Notes: generated by a model from the sequence alone, not told the origin. A stretch of 64,000 bases of DNA from Nocardiopsis potens DSM 45234 (GCF_000341105.1 NZ_ANBB01000039.1:1-64000); one strand, 5' to 3'; positions 35,618-44,289 are shown, counted from the first letter of the stretch. Numbers and translations are program-made.

Positions 35618-37171
35618 ATGAGCCCCACGTTGGAGATCCCGTTCCGGTTCCGCCGCCCCGACCTCACCCGCCTGCGGGTGCCCGATCCGCTCCGGCGCGC
35701 CTCCCCGCGGCACGCCCTGGCCGGCCTCACCGCCCTGGCGCTGCTCGCCGTGCCCGCCGCGGCCGCGGTGCGCACGGCCCCGGCCGCCGCCCCCGCCGAG
35801 GCGCTCCCGGACTCCGTCGCCGGGGCGGAGACGGTCGAGTACCGCGTCGAGCAGGACGGGGTGGCGGTCTCCGCCTCCTACCCGGAGGTCCCCGGCGCCC
35901 CCGCGTTCGGCGGCGAGGTGCGCACCGCCATGGCCGAGGCGCAGAGCGAGTTCCTCGCCGAGCACGGCTCCGGGGGCGGGCCCGCCTCGCTGGAGCAGCG
36001 CTCCGAGTTCCTCGCCGCCTCCGGGAACGTGCTGGGCGCCCGCATCGTCCGGGAGACCTCGGTGGACGGCGACACCCGGGTGGAGACCACCACCCGCTGG
36101 TTCGACGGCTCCGCCGGGCAGGCCCTGCCGTGGACCGCGCTGTTCGGCGGCGCCGACCAGGTCGCCGCGCTGGACGCCGCGGTGGCCCGGGCGCTGCGCG
36201 AGGAGGCCGGGCTCGCCCCCGAGGAGATGCCGGCCGGGCTGGCCTCCGACGGCGGCGCCGAACCGCCCGCCGGCCCCGGGGGCGGGGAGGCGCCGCGGGT
36301 CGACGCGGCGGCGGCCCGCGCCCTGGCCGAGGAGTACGCCGGCTCCCCGCTGCAGGACGTCGCCTTCGACAGCGCCGGCGGCCTGGTGGTCACGGTCGCC
36401 CGGGGCGCCTCCGGGGAGCTGCACGTACCGGTCGCCGGCGACCGGGCCGCCCCGCTGCTCTCCGAGTTCGGGGCGCGGGCCCGCGACGCGGTCGCCGCCG
36501 GCGCGCCGCTGGACCTGGAGGACGCCGGCGGCGCACCGGGCGCCTCCCTGGACTGCGACCGGGTCCCCTGCGTCGCGCTGACCTTCGACGACGGCCCCGG
36601 GGAGCACACCGCGCGGCTGCTGGACGAGCTGGACGCCTACTCCGCGAAGGCCACCTTCTACCTGCTGGGGCAGCTCGTCGCGGAGGACCCCGGCGTGGTC
36701 CGGCGCATCCGCGACGAGGGGCACGAGCTGGGCAACCACTCCTGGAAGCACGACGACCTGGCGGGGAAGTCCGGCGGCGCGGTCGCCGACGACCTGGAGC
36801 GCACCGCCGAGGCCATCGAGGAGGCCGCCGGGGCGCCGCCGCTGACCGTGCGCCCGCCCTACGGCTCCTTCAACGGCACCACGCTGGAGAACGCCGGCGC
36901 GCCGGTGCTGCTCTGGGACGTCGACACCCTGGACTGGCAGTCCCGGGACAGCGGCAAGGTCGCCGACACCGCGGTGGAGGACGCCCGCCCGGGGAGCGTG
37001 GTGCTGATGCACGACATCCACGCCTCCACGGTCGACGCGGTCCCCGAGATCCTCCGCCGGCTGCACGCCGAGGGGTTCCACTTCGTCACCGTGCAGGAGC
37101 TGTTCGCCGGCACCGGGCTGGAGGACGGCACCGCCTACCACAGCCGCCCGGACCCCGCGGACCAGGGCTAG
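35618..37171 (+). CDS. Secreted or membrane-anchored polysaccharide deacetylase (NodB homology)
   Basis: 517 residues from the ATG at 35618. A signal-anchor HALAGLTALALLAVPAAAAV lies at about 30-50. The middle region (60-295) resembles the DUF3298-type accessory domain found before bacterial deacetylases. The NodB domain (about 310-500) shows VALTFDDGPGEHT with the two Asp, the metal ligands in LGNHSWKHDD, RPPYGSFN and LLWDVDTLDW, and LMHDIH. It should remove N-acetyl groups from peptidoglycan or another surface polysaccharide. The start has no strong ribosome site. A strong terminator follows. Confidence 0.88.
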   Translation: MSPTLEIPFRFRRPDLTRLRVPDPLRRASPRHALAGLTALALLAVPAAAAVRTAPAAAPAEALPDSVAGAETVEYRVEQDGVAVSASYPEVPGAPAFGGEVRTAMAEAQSEFLAEHGSGGGPASLEQRSEFLAASGNVLGARIVRETSVDGDTRVETTTRWFDGSAGQALPWTALFGGADQVAALDAAVARALREEAGLAPEEMPAGLASDGGAEPPAGPGGGEAPRVDAAAARALAEEYAGSPLQDVAFDSAGGLVVTVARGASGELHVPVAGDRAAPLLSEFGARARDAVAAGAPLDLEDAGGAPGASLDCDRVPCVALTFDDGPGEHTARLLDELDAYSAKATFYLLGQLVAEDPGVVRRIRDEGHELGNHSWKHDDLAGKSGGAVADDLERTAEAIEEAAGAPPLTVRPPYGSFNGTTLENAGAPVLLWDVDTLDWQSRDSGKVADTAVEDARPGSVVLMHDIHASTVDAVPEILRRLHAEGFHFVTVQELFAGTGLEDGTAYHSRPDPADQG

Positions 37172-37201
37172 CGGGAGCGGCCTCCGCCGAGGCCGGCACG
37201 G

Positions 37202-37241
37202 AACGGCCTGCGGGGCGCCGGACGGCGCCCCGCAGGCCGTT
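37202..37241 (+). terminator. Strong hairpin terminator after the deacetylase
   Basis: AACGGCCTGCGGGGCGCC, loop GGAC, then GGCGCCCCGCAGGCCGTT: a perfect 18-bp stem starting about 30 bases after the stop codon. Confidence 0.8.
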
Positions 37242-37329
37242 TCCGGCCGCCGCCGCGCTCCCCCGGCGGTGCGCGAATTTTTTTCACCGCACCTGAAGTG
37301 GCCGAACGTCGCCATTCCCGAACTAAGGG

Positions 37330-37359
37330 TTGTCAGGGCGATGACCGGACGCCTATAAC
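37330..37359 (+). promoter_or_regulatory. Promoter candidate for the cyclodipeptide cluster
   Basis: TTGTCA (37330-37335) and TATAAC (37354-37359) with an 18-base spacer, in an unusually AT-rich stretch for this genome. The leader down to the oxidase gene start at 37609 is about 240 bases, long enough for post-transcriptional control, although I see no known riboswitch. Confidence 0.55.
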
Positions 37360-37608
37360 TGTCTAGTGGCCCGCACGGCACGGAAGAATTATGGGCGGAG
37401 GGGAACCTCTTCTTCCAAGGGCCCACCCCCTTCTCTTCCGCCGCTCGCGCTCGAACAATCCCCCGCAGCCCTGCACCGTGCGCGCCGCCGAACACTTTTC
37501 CCGAATGAATCACCGATTAATTCTCGGCAACAAGCACGAAGTGACACGGAAGGACTTTCCGATCACCAGCCGGAGAACAGAATACGTTCTCGTTTTCGGG
37601 AGGATCGT

Positions 37609-38163
37609 TTGACGCTCCCCGACCAGCCATCCGACTTCATGCGCGTCCTGCTCGGCAGAAGCGCCGTCAGGGACTTCACCCCGGAGGCGATCGATCCGGA
37701 GGTGCTGCGGCGCCTGCTGGACGCCATGATCGCCGCCCCGTCCGCCGGCAACGTCCAGGCCTGGGCCTTCGTGGCCGTCCAGGACCCTCGCACGCTGAAG
37801 CTCCTGCGGGCCTTCGCGCCCGGCATCATCCAGCCGGCGCCGCTGATCGTCGCCGCCTGCTTCGACCGGTCCCGTGCCGTGAAGGACGACGGCGAATTCT
37901 GGGACGAAGGGCTGCTGTGCGTGGCCATGGCGGTGGAGAACCTTCTCCTCGCCGCGCATTCCGAGGGGCTCGGCGGCTGCCCGGTCGCCAGTTTCCGCCG
38001 CGATTCCGTGCAGGAAATCCTTGAGCTGCCGAAACACCTGGAGCCCATCATCCTGGCGTCCATCGGGCATCCGGCGCGCCCCCTGGCGTCGCCGCCCCGC
38101 CGCGACCGCAGCGAGGTGATCAGACATGAAACCTGGGGGAACCGTGACGCAGCCCACAACTGA
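37609..38163 (+). CDS. albA: Cyclic dipeptide oxidase subunit A (AlbA-like, nitroreductase fold)
   Basis: 184 residues from a TTG at 37609 with GGGAGG six bases upstream. FMN-binding nitroreductase fold: GRSAVRDFTPEAID, AAPSAGNVQAWAF and LLAAHSEGLGGCPVASFRRD. The ending EVIRHETWGNR matches EVVNYESWGNR of AlbA from the albonoursin pathway. With the small B subunit it should form the large cyclic dipeptide oxidase that introduces alpha,beta double bonds into diketopiperazines. A GTG at 37366 in frame would add 81 residues, but that stretch has non-coding composition. The gene overlaps the B-subunit gene by about 38 bases. Confidence 0.87.
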   Translation: MTLPDQPSDFMRVLLGRSAVRDFTPEAIDPEVLRRLLDAMIAAPSAGNVQAWAFVAVQDPRTLKLLRAFAPGIIQPAPLIVAACFDRSRAVKDDGEFWDEGLLCVAMAVENLLLAAHSEGLGGCPVASFRRDSVQEILELPKHLEPIILASIGHPARPLASPPRRDRSEVIRHETWGNRDAAHN

Positions 38164-38473
38164 AGAAGTCACCGAGGAATTGGTCCTGCTCGCGACGCAT
38201 CTGCTCAATTGTGCACGCGGCCTTTTCAATGAACCGCAGGCCTATGGGCCCATACGCTGCCTGGACGCGGCGCGCAGGACTTTCATCATCGCCGAGAAGG
38301 CCGGCCTCCGCGACGAGCGGCTCGCCGATATCCGAGCACGATTGGACGACTTCATGTGCGGGCCCATGGAATACCACGACCTCTCCGACTTCCTGGACGA
38401 GCTCTGCGCGGCCCTGCTCACCGCGCTGAAGGGGTCGGACGTCCTCTCCTCGGCCGGCGGGGAGCGCGGATGA
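38126..38473 (+). CDS. albB: Cyclic dipeptide oxidase subunit B (AlbB-like)
   Basis: 115 residues, or 109 if the GTG at 38144 (after GGGGGAA) is used. A small, mostly helical protein: LVLLATHLLNCARGLFNEPQ, AYGPIRCLDAARRTFIIAEK, YHDLSDFLDELCAALL. The AYGPxRxLDAA segment and the size match AlbB. It overlaps both neighbours (38 bases with the A subunit and ATGA with the synthase), the arrangement expected for a co-assembled oxidase. The B subunit is needed for folding and activity of the A subunit in the known enzyme. Confidence 0.82.
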   Translation: MKPGGTVTQPTTEEVTEELVLLATHLLNCARGLFNEPQAYGPIRCLDAARRTFIIAEKAGLRDERLADIRARLDDFMCGPMEYHDLSDFLDELCAALLTALKGSDVLSSAGGERG

Positions 38474-39270
38474 GCCGCAACTGCACCTCCCGGGAGGCGG
38501 GAGCCGAGGCCGCCGCGCACCATGGGAGCGATACCACCCGCACCTCCGCCGACCGCCCCCTCGGCGGGGCGGCGTTCGAGGTGGACGCCGCCACCCCCTC
38601 CTGCCGGCGGATCTTCGAGCGCGGGGACCACCTGCTGATCGGGGTGAGCGCGGGCAACTCCTACTTCAGCGCGGAGCGGGTGGGCGGGCTGCTCTCCTGG
38701 GCCGTCCCGCGCTTCGAGCGGATCGACGTCGTGTACGTCGATACCCACATCGACACCATGCTGGAGGCGCTGGGGTATCCGCCGGCCTCGGTGCGGAAGC
38801 GGGTCAAGACCCAGCTGAAGGACCTGCGCCGCAGGCTCCGCAGGGGCGTGGAGGCCGCGCCGGGCGCCGCCGGCTCCGTCGCGGTCCGCCCGCTGTCCGA
38901 GTACGTCCCCCTCCCGGCGTACGCCGCGGCGCTGGAGTCGGTCGACCGGCTGCTCGGCGAGGACGAGGTGCTCCGGCACGCCTGCGAGGAGCAGGTCACC
39001 GACTTCTACAAGGACCGGGCGGACGGCACCGCGCTGGTCTCCTCCGAATCCGAGATGTTCGAGGCGGGGATGGCCTACGTCCGGGCCGAGTTCCCCTTCT
39101 TCCTGAACACCCCGGAGATGGCGGGGGTCGGCTCCTCGGTGACCTGCTACCACAAGATGATGCCGATCGCGAAGGCGCTCTTCCGGGAGGAATCGCCGAT
39201 CCCCCGCCACCCGGGGCAGGGCTTCATCGTCGTCCGCCCGACCGACCCGGCCCCCCAGGAAGGAAGGTGA
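38470..39270 (+). CDS. albC: Cyclodipeptide synthase, NYH subfamily
   Basis: 266 residues. The catalytic serine is Ser60 in LIGVSAGNSYFSAER, aligned with Ser37 of AlbC; Asn63 fills the N position, Tyr203 and Glu207 (AYVRAEFPFF) match the aminoacyl-pocket pair, and Tyr227-His228 (VTCYHKM) define the NYH subfamily. VDTHIDTMLEALG and the basic stretch RVKTQLKDLRRRLRR, which binds tRNA, are conserved. The enzyme joins two aminoacyl-tRNAs into a 2,5-diketopiperazine. A poorly conserved ~35-residue N-terminal extension precedes the domain. Amino-acid specificity cannot be read by eye; aromatic or aliphatic residues are typical. Confidence 0.93.
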   Translation: MSRNCTSREAGAEAAAHHGSDTTRTSADRPLGGAAFEVDAATPSCRRIFERGDHLLIGVSAGNSYFSAERVGGLLSWAVPRFERIDVVYVDTHIDTMLEALGYPPASVRKRVKTQLKDLRRRLRRGVEAAPGAAGSVAVRPLSEYVPLPAYAAALESVDRLLGEDEVLRHACEEQVTDFYKDRADGTALVSSESEMFEAGMAYVRAEFPFFLNTPEMAGVGSSVTCYHKMMPIAKALFREESPIPRHPGQGFIVVRPTDPAPQEGR

Positions 39271-39273
39271 CCG

Positions 39274-39972
39274 GTGCTCCAGGAGTATGACGCGGTCGCG
39301 GAGAGGCACCTCGACCTGGACCGGGTGTTCGGCACCTACCGCCACCTCGTGGAGATCCCCTCCCTGCTCCGGGCGCTCGGCCCGGTCGAGGGCCTCTCGG
39401 TGCTCGACGCCGGCTGCGGCACCGGTGACCACACCCGGCTGGTCGGGCGGCTGGGCGCGGCACGGGCCCTGGGGGTGGACTCCTCTCCGGCCATGATCGA
39501 GGTGGCCCGGAGGAACGAGCGGAGCGACCCCGCGGGGGCCGAGTTCGCGGTGCACGACATCGCGGACATGCCGGTACTCGGCTCCTTCGACGCCGTGCTG
39601 GCCCTGGCCGTGCTGCACTACGCGGAGGACGCCGCGGCGCTCCGGCGGATGTGCGAGCGCGCCCACGCGAACCTCGCGGGCGGGGGCCAGCTGCTGGCCT
39701 ACGTCGCCAACCCCGAGCTGCCGGTGGGCCCGGTCCAGTTCAACGGGCTGGTGGTGGACCGCTCCGAGGACCCGGCCGACGGCGACCCGTACCGCCTCAC
39801 CTTCCCGACCGTCCCGCCGACCACGGTGCCCGCCCGGTACTGGAGCCGGCGGAGCATCGAGCGGGCACTCCGGGCGGCCGGCTTCTCCACCGTCACCTGG
39901 GAGCCCCTGGAGGGGATCCCGGGCGGCGTCCGCTCCCCGATCAACCTGCTGCTCAGCGCGGAGAAGGGCTGA
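39274..39972 (+). CDS. SAM-dependent methyltransferase of the cyclodipeptide cluster
   Basis: 232 residues from a GTG at 39274, three bases after the synthase stop, with GGAAGG upstream. Class I methyltransferase: VLDAGCGTGDHTRLV (motif I), GVDSSPAMIEVAR and FDAVLALAVLHY. As the last gene of the cluster it should methylate the diketopiperazine or a hydroxyl of its side chain; N- or O-methylated dehydro-diketopiperazines (nocazines) come from a comparable Nocardiopsis cluster. Which atom is methylated cannot be decided from sequence. Confidence 0.87.
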   Translation: MLQEYDAVAERHLDLDRVFGTYRHLVEIPSLLRALGPVEGLSVLDAGCGTGDHTRLVGRLGAARALGVDSSPAMIEVARRNERSDPAGAEFAVHDIADMPVLGSFDAVLALAVLHYAEDAAALRRMCERAHANLAGGGQLLAYVANPELPVGPVQFNGLVVDRSEDPADGDPYRLTFPTVPPTTVPARYWSRRSIERALRAAGFSTVTWEPLEGIPGGVRSPINLLLSAEKG

Positions 39973-39982
39973 CGGAGGGCGG

Positions 39983-40045
39983 GGCGGGGGGCGGGGGCCG
40001 CCCCCCGCCCGGCCGGGGCCCGCGCCCGGCGCGCCCCGGCCGGGC
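39983..40045. terminator. Two hairpins between the cyclodipeptide cluster and the GntR gene
   Basis: First stem GGCGGGGGGCGG/CCGCCCCCCGCC (39983-40009, 3-base loop); second stem GCCCGGCCGGGGC (40007-40019)/GCCCCGGCCGGGC (40033-40045), ending beside the GntR stop. One probably serves each of the two convergent transcripts. Confidence 0.6.
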
Positions 40046-40765
40046 TCACACCGCCCGGGAGGGCTCTCCCTCCTCCCGGTCGGCGGGGTCCTCCTCGCCG
40101 TGGTCGCGGTAGGCGCGCCGGGTGCGCTCGGTGTGCTCGCCCATCAGCCGGGCGGCCAGCGCGCCGTCGCCCGCCTCGATGGCGTCGATGATGCGGGCGT
40201 GCTCGTCCCAGGAGGCCGCGCCGCGGCGGCGGGCGATGGGGGCGTAGTACCAGCGGACCCGGCGGTCGACGCGGGCGGCCAGCTCGGCGAGGACGCCGTT
40301 GCCGGAGGCCTCGGTGAGCACGCGGTGGAAGTCGGCGTTGGCGGTGACCGCGCCGTCGACGCCGTCGCGCGCGGCCGCCCGGGCCCCGTCCCTGCACAGC
40401 GCGCGCAGCCGGGCGACGTCCTCGGGGCTGGCGTGCCGCGCGGCGAGCCGGGCCGACTCGGTCTCCAGCAGGGCGCGGACGGCCAGCAGCTGGTCGGCCT
40501 CGCTCTCGCTGGGGGTGTGCACGAACGCCCCGTAGCCGGGCCGGAGCTCGACCCAGGCCTCGTTGCTGAGGCGCTGCAGGGCCTCGCGCACCGGCTGGCG
40601 CGAGACGCCGAGGTACTCGGCGAGCTCGGTCTCCACCAGGTGCCTGCCGGGCGGTAGGGCCCGGGTGGTGATCAGGTCGAGCAGGGACTCGTAGACCGCT
40701 TCGCGCAGCGGCACCGGCCGGCGCAGCCGCCCGGCGGGGCGGTGGTCGGTCGACTGGGGGGACAT
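40046..40765 (-). CDS. GntR/FCD-type regulator of the formate dehydrogenase genes
   Basis: 239 residues from the ATG at 40765, with GGAGG eight bases upstream. The winged helix is ETELAEYLGVSRQPVREALQRL, followed by WVELRPGYGAFVH; the C-terminal FCD domain shows ADFHRVLTEASGN and SWDEHARIIDAIEAGD with possible metal-binding His. A palindrome of the type TACTGTAxACAGTA occurs just upstream of this gene and in front of three nearby plus-strand units, so the protein most likely represses itself and those genes. The name of the effector is unknown; formate or a related carboxylate is a guess. Confidence 0.87.
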   Translation of the reverse strand: MSPQSTDHRPAGRLRRPVPLREAVYESLLDLITTRALPPGRHLVETELAEYLGVSRQPVREALQRLSNEAWVELRPGYGAFVHTPSESEADQLLAVRALLETESARLAARHASPEDVARLRALCRDGARAAARDGVDGAVTANADFHRVLTEASGNGVLAELAARVDRRVRWYYAPIARRRGAASWDEHARIIDAIEAGDGALAARLMGEHTERTRRAYRDHGEEDPADREEGEPSRAV

Positions 40766-40811
40766 GCGGGGCCTCCGGTTCCTCGGCCGAGCCGGCCGGC
40801 GGGACGCGTGG

Positions 40812-40827
40812 GTTCTGTAGACAGTGT
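40812..40827. promoter_or_regulatory. GntR operator, copy 1
   Basis: GTTCTGTAGACAGTGT, a degenerate copy of ATACTGTAxACAGTAT, 47 bases upstream of the GntR start; a fit for autoregulation. Confidence 0.65.
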
Positions 40828-40954
40828 ACGGAATACCTTTCCCTCTCACCTCTCCACCGCGGAGCCGGAAAGAAGCGGAGAAGTTCGCCCCCGAGCGGGT
40901 TCCCTCGTTCCTTCTCCCCCGCGGGCGATGGCGGCGACGGCACCGGTTTTTCAG

Positions 40955-40972
40955 AATACTGTATACAGTATT
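40955..40972. promoter_or_regulatory. GntR operator, copy 2
   Basis: AATACTGTATACAGTATT, a perfect 18-bp palindrome 26 bases upstream of the ketopantoate-reductase-like gene. It is the best copy of the four. Confidence 0.85.
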
Positions 40973-40998
40973 TCCTTCGACCGGAGAAGGGACCGCCC

Positions 40999-42018
40999 AT
41001 GAGAATCGCCGTCCTCGGAGCCGGCGCCATCGGCGCCTACGCCGGCGCCGCCCTGCACCGCGGGGGCGCCGAAGTGCACCTCATCGCCCGCGGACCGCAC
41101 CTGGAGGCGCTGCGCGCCGGCGGCGTCCGGGTGCTCAGCCCGCGCGGCGACTTCACCGCGCACCCGCCGGCCACCGACGACCCGGCCGAGGTCGGACCGG
41201 TCGACTACGTACTGCTCGGCCTCAAGGCCCAGCACTACGCGGACTGCGGCCCGCTGCTCGCCCCGCTGCTCGGCCCGGACACCGCGGTGGTCGCCGCGCA
41301 GAACGGCATCCCCTGGTGGTACTTCCACGGGTTCGACGGGCCGCTGGCCGGCCGGCGGGTGGAGGCCGCCGACCCCGGCGGCGCGGTCAGCGCCGCCGTC
41401 CCGCCCGAGCGCGCCATCGGCTGCGTGGTCTACGCCGCCACCGAGATCGAGCGCCCCGGCGTGATCCGGCACATGGAGGGGACGCGCTTCTCCATCGGCG
41501 AGCCGGACCGCACGGTCTCCCGGCGCTGCCTGGACTTCTCCGCCGCGATGACCGCCGGCGGCCTCAAGTGCCCGGTGGAGCCGGACATCCGCGAGGACGT
41601 CTGGGTGAAGCTGATGGGCAACATCGTCTTCAACCCGCTCAGCGCGCTGACCCGGTCGACCATGGCGCAGATCTGCGCGGCCGGGGGCGCAGCCGCGACG
41701 GCGCGGACCATGATGCGGGAGACCCTGGAGGTCGCCGCGCGGCTCGGCGTGCGCCCCTCGGTCTCCATCGACCGGCGGATGGCCGGCGCCGCGCGCGCCG
41801 GCGACCACCGCACCTCCACCCTGCACGACGTGGAGCGCGGCCGCCCGATGGAGCTGGACGTGATCCTGTCCGCCGTGGTCGAGCTGGCCGAGGCGACCGG
41901 CGCCGAGGTTCCGGCGCTGCGCACCGTCGACGCGCTCGCCCGGCTGCTCAACGACCGGCTGCAGGAGGGGGCGGTGGCGCCCACCGCCCCGCCCCGGGCC
42001 GCCGCGCCCGCGGGCTGA
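40999..42018 (+). CDS. Ketopantoate reductase (ApbA/PanE) family protein
   Basis: 339 residues; GGAGAAGGG precedes the ATG. N-terminal Rossmann motif MRIAVLGAGAIGAYAGAAL, then LLGLKAQH, and the C-terminal domain with EDVWVKLMGNIVFNPLSALT carrying the conserved Lys. The family reduces 2-oxo acids with NADPH, and many paralogues do not act on ketopantoate. Here the gene lies between two GntR operators and directly before formate dehydrogenase, so a role in formate or one-carbon/oxo-acid metabolism is more likely than pantothenate synthesis. The Ala/Pro-rich C-terminal tail of ~20 residues is probably unstructured. Confidence 0.83.
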   Translation: MRIAVLGAGAIGAYAGAALHRGGAEVHLIARGPHLEALRAGGVRVLSPRGDFTAHPPATDDPAEVGPVDYVLLGLKAQHYADCGPLLAPLLGPDTAVVAAQNGIPWWYFHGFDGPLAGRRVEAADPGGAVSAAVPPERAIGCVVYAATEIERPGVIRHMEGTRFSIGEPDRTVSRRCLDFSAAMTAGGLKCPVEPDIREDVWVKLMGNIVFNPLSALTRSTMAQICAAGGAAATARTMMRETLEVAARLGVRPSVSIDRRMAGAARAGDHRTSTLHDVERGRPMELDVILSAVVELAEATGAEVPALRTVDALARLLNDRLQEGAVAPTAPPRAAAPAG

Positions 42019-42063
42019 GCCGGGCGCTCCCCGCTCCTCCTTGCCCCGCGGCACGACGGATGA

Positions 42064-42079
42064 ATACTGTAGACAGTAT
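42064..42079. promoter_or_regulatory. GntR operator, copy 3
   Basis: ATACTGTAGACAGTAT, one mismatch from a perfect palindrome, 76 bases upstream of the formate dehydrogenase catalytic subunit gene. Confidence 0.82.
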
Positions 42080-42154
42080 CGTCCAGCGCCGACCTCTCGA
42101 ACCGGAACCGGCGGGCCCCTCGGCCCCCGGAGAACGACCCCCTGCGAGGACACG

Positions 42155-44173
42155 ATGCGATCGGACCGGCGGACCACCGCCTACCAACGACTCACCGCGC
42201 CCCTCGTCCGCGAAGGCGGCGAGCTGCGCCCGGCGACCTGGGAGGAGGCGCTCGACCGCGCGGCGGCGGGGTTCCGCGAGGCCGTCGGCCGACACGGCCC
42301 CGACTCCTTCGCCATGCTCTCCTGCGCCCGCTCCACCAACGAGATGAACTTCGTGGCCCAGAAGTTCACCCGCGTCGTCATCGGCACCAACAACGTCGAC
42401 TCCTGCAACCGCACCTGCCACGCCCCCAGCGTCGCCGGGCTGTCCGCGGCGTTCGGCTCCGGCGGCGGCACCTCCTCCTACCGCGAGGTGGAGGAGACCG
42501 ACCTGATCATCGTGTGGGGCGGCAACCCGCGGGCGGCCCACCCGATCTTCTTCCAGCACGTGCTCAAGGGGGTGCACCGGGGCGCCCGGCTGTTCGTGGT
42601 CGACCCCCGGCGCACCGCGACCGCGGAGTGGGCCGACCGCTGGCTCGGCCTCAACGTCGGCACCGACATCCCGCTGGCGCACGCGGTGGGCCGCGAGATC
42701 ATCCGCGCCGGCCTGGTCAACGAGGCGTTCGTGCGCCGGGCCACCACCGGCTTCGAGGAGTACCGGAAGCTGGTGGAGCCGTGGACGCCGGCCGCGGCCG
42801 AGCAGGTGACCGGGGTGCCCGCCGAGGCCGTCCGCGAGCTGGCGCACGCCTACGCCCTGGCCGAGCGGGCCCAGCTCTCCTGGACGCTGGGCATCACCGA
42901 GCACCACAACGCCACCGACAACGTCCGCGCACTGATCAACCTGGCGCTGCTCACCGGGCACGTCGGCCGGTACGGCTCGGGGCTGCAGCCGCTGCGCGGG
43001 CAGAACAACGTGCAGGGCGGCGGCGACATGGGCGCCATCCCGGACCGGCTGGCCGGCTTCCAGGACATCCTCGACGCCGACCTGCGCCGGACCTTCGAGG
43101 AGGCCTGGGGGGTGCCGATCAGGCCCTACAAGGGCCGCAACCTCACCCAGATGTTCGAGGGCATGGAGGAGGGCGCGGTCAAGGCGCTCTACGTGATCGG
43201 CGAGAACCCGGTCCAGTCCGAGCCGGAGACCGAGACGACACTGCGCCGGCTGCGCGAGCTGGACCACATGGTCGTCCAGGACATCTTCCTGACCCGCACC
43301 GCCGAACAGGCCGACGTGGTGCTGCCGGCCAGCGCCGCCTGGTGCGAGTCGGACGGCACCTTCACCAACAGCGAGCGCCGCGTGCAGCTGGTCCGCAAGG
43401 CGGTGGACCCGCCGGCGGGCGCCCGGGACGACATCGAGATCATGTGCGAGCTGGCCGCGCGCCTCGGCCACCCGTGGCGGCGGCCCACCTCCGAGGAGGT
43501 CTGGGACGAGCTGCGCTCGCTCTCCCCGATCCACCGCGGGATGACCTACAAGCGGCTGGAGGAGCACCAGGGCATCCAGTGGCCCTGCTTCTCCGAGGAC
43601 GCCCTGGAGCCGAGCTACCTGCACGGGCGGCTCTGGGCCGAGGACCCGGCCGAGCGCGGCGAGCCGGCCCCGTTCGGCCTGGTCGGCCACTCCCCTCCGG
43701 TGGACCTGCTGGACGAGGACTTCCCGTTCCGCCTGACCACCGGCCGCCGCCTGGACGACTACAACACCGGCGTGCAGACCAGCGGGTTCTCCTCCCCGCT
43801 GCGCCGCGGGGAGCTGCTGGACATCTCCCCCGAGGACGCCGCCGCCCTGGACATCTCCGACGGCGAGACGGTGCGGGTCTCCTCCCGCCGGGGCTCGGTG
43901 CTGGTCCCCGCCTCCGTCTCCCCCGAGCTGCGGCCGGGCCTGGTCTTCATGACCTTCCACTTCCCCGACCAGGTCGACACCCAGCTCCTCACCATCGACG
44001 CCACCGACCCGGTGGCCGGCACCGCCGAGTACAAGGCCGCCGCAGTCCGCGTGGAGAAGGTCCGCCCCGAGACCGCCCTGGCCCAGGGCGCCTCGGACAC
44101 CGCCCCCGCCCATGCGGAGGCGGAAACCGCCAAGGCCCCGGCAGAGGCCGCCCCGCACGCGGCGACCGGCTGA
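42155..44173 (+). CDS. Formate dehydrogenase, catalytic molybdopterin part (split alpha subunit)
   Basis: 672 residues. Molybdopterin oxidoreductase: TNNVDSCNRTCHAPSVAGL gives Cys88-His89 at the position of the Sec/Cys-His pair of formate dehydrogenases, then LIIVWGGNPRAAHP, NVQGGGDMGAIPD and VIGENPVQSEPE, and the C-terminal molydopterin-dinucleotide binding part with FRLTTGRRLDDYNTG. The protein begins at QRLTAPLVREGGELRPATWEEALD, just where normal alpha subunits pass from the [4Fe-4S] module to the catalytic body. The missing N-terminal modules are encoded at 47959-48963. Ribosome site GAGGA; a GntR operator lies upstream. Cytoplasmic, since no signal peptide is visible. Confidence 0.88.
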   Translation: MRSDRRTTAYQRLTAPLVREGGELRPATWEEALDRAAAGFREAVGRHGPDSFAMLSCARSTNEMNFVAQKFTRVVIGTNNVDSCNRTCHAPSVAGLSAAFGSGGGTSSYREVEETDLIIVWGGNPRAAHPIFFQHVLKGVHRGARLFVVDPRRTATAEWADRWLGLNVGTDIPLAHAVGREIIRAGLVNEAFVRRATTGFEEYRKLVEPWTPAAAEQVTGVPAEAVRELAHAYALAERAQLSWTLGITEHHNATDNVRALINLALLTGHVGRYGSGLQPLRGQNNVQGGGDMGAIPDRLAGFQDILDADLRRTFEEAWGVPIRPYKGRNLTQMFEGMEEGAVKALYVIGENPVQSEPETETTLRRLRELDHMVVQDIFLTRTAEQADVVLPASAAWCESDGTFTNSERRVQLVRKAVDPPAGARDDIEIMCELAARLGHPWRRPTSEEVWDELRSLSPIHRGMTYKRLEEHQGIQWPCFSEDALEPSYLHGRLWAEDPAERGEPAPFGLVGHSPPVDLLDEDFPFRLTTGRRLDDYNTGVQTSGFSSPLRRGELLDISPEDAAALDISDGETVRVSSRRGSVLVPASVSPELRPGLVFMTFHFPDQVDTQLLTIDATDPVAGTAEYKAAAVRVEKVRPETALAQGASDTAPAHAEAETAKAPAEAAPHAATG

Positions 44174-44205
44174 CCACCCCGCCCGGGGCCCGACGGACGG
44201 AAGGG

Positions 44206-44237
44206 CCCCGGGCCGGGGCCCGGGCCCCGGCCCGGGG
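44206..44237 (+). terminator. 32-bp perfect palindrome after the catalytic-subunit gene
   Basis: CCCCGGGCCGGGGCCC followed directly by GGGCCCCGGCCCGGGG, about 30 bases beyond the stop. A strong hairpin, probably a terminator or 3' end stabiliser. Confidence 0.6.
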
Positions 44238-44289
44238 GCGGGGGCTGGGACGGGGATGAGGAGGGGCCGAGCATCCCGATCCAGTGCGG

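Noticed and set aside
37366-37608. 81-residue N-terminal extension of the AlbA-like protein
   Set aside because: The stretch has lower GC at third positions than real genes here, and a TTG with a strong ribosome site begins at the conserved region.
42380-42440. Selenocysteine in the formate dehydrogenase
   Set aside because: The codon at the Sec position is TGC (Cys88), so no UGA recoding is needed.
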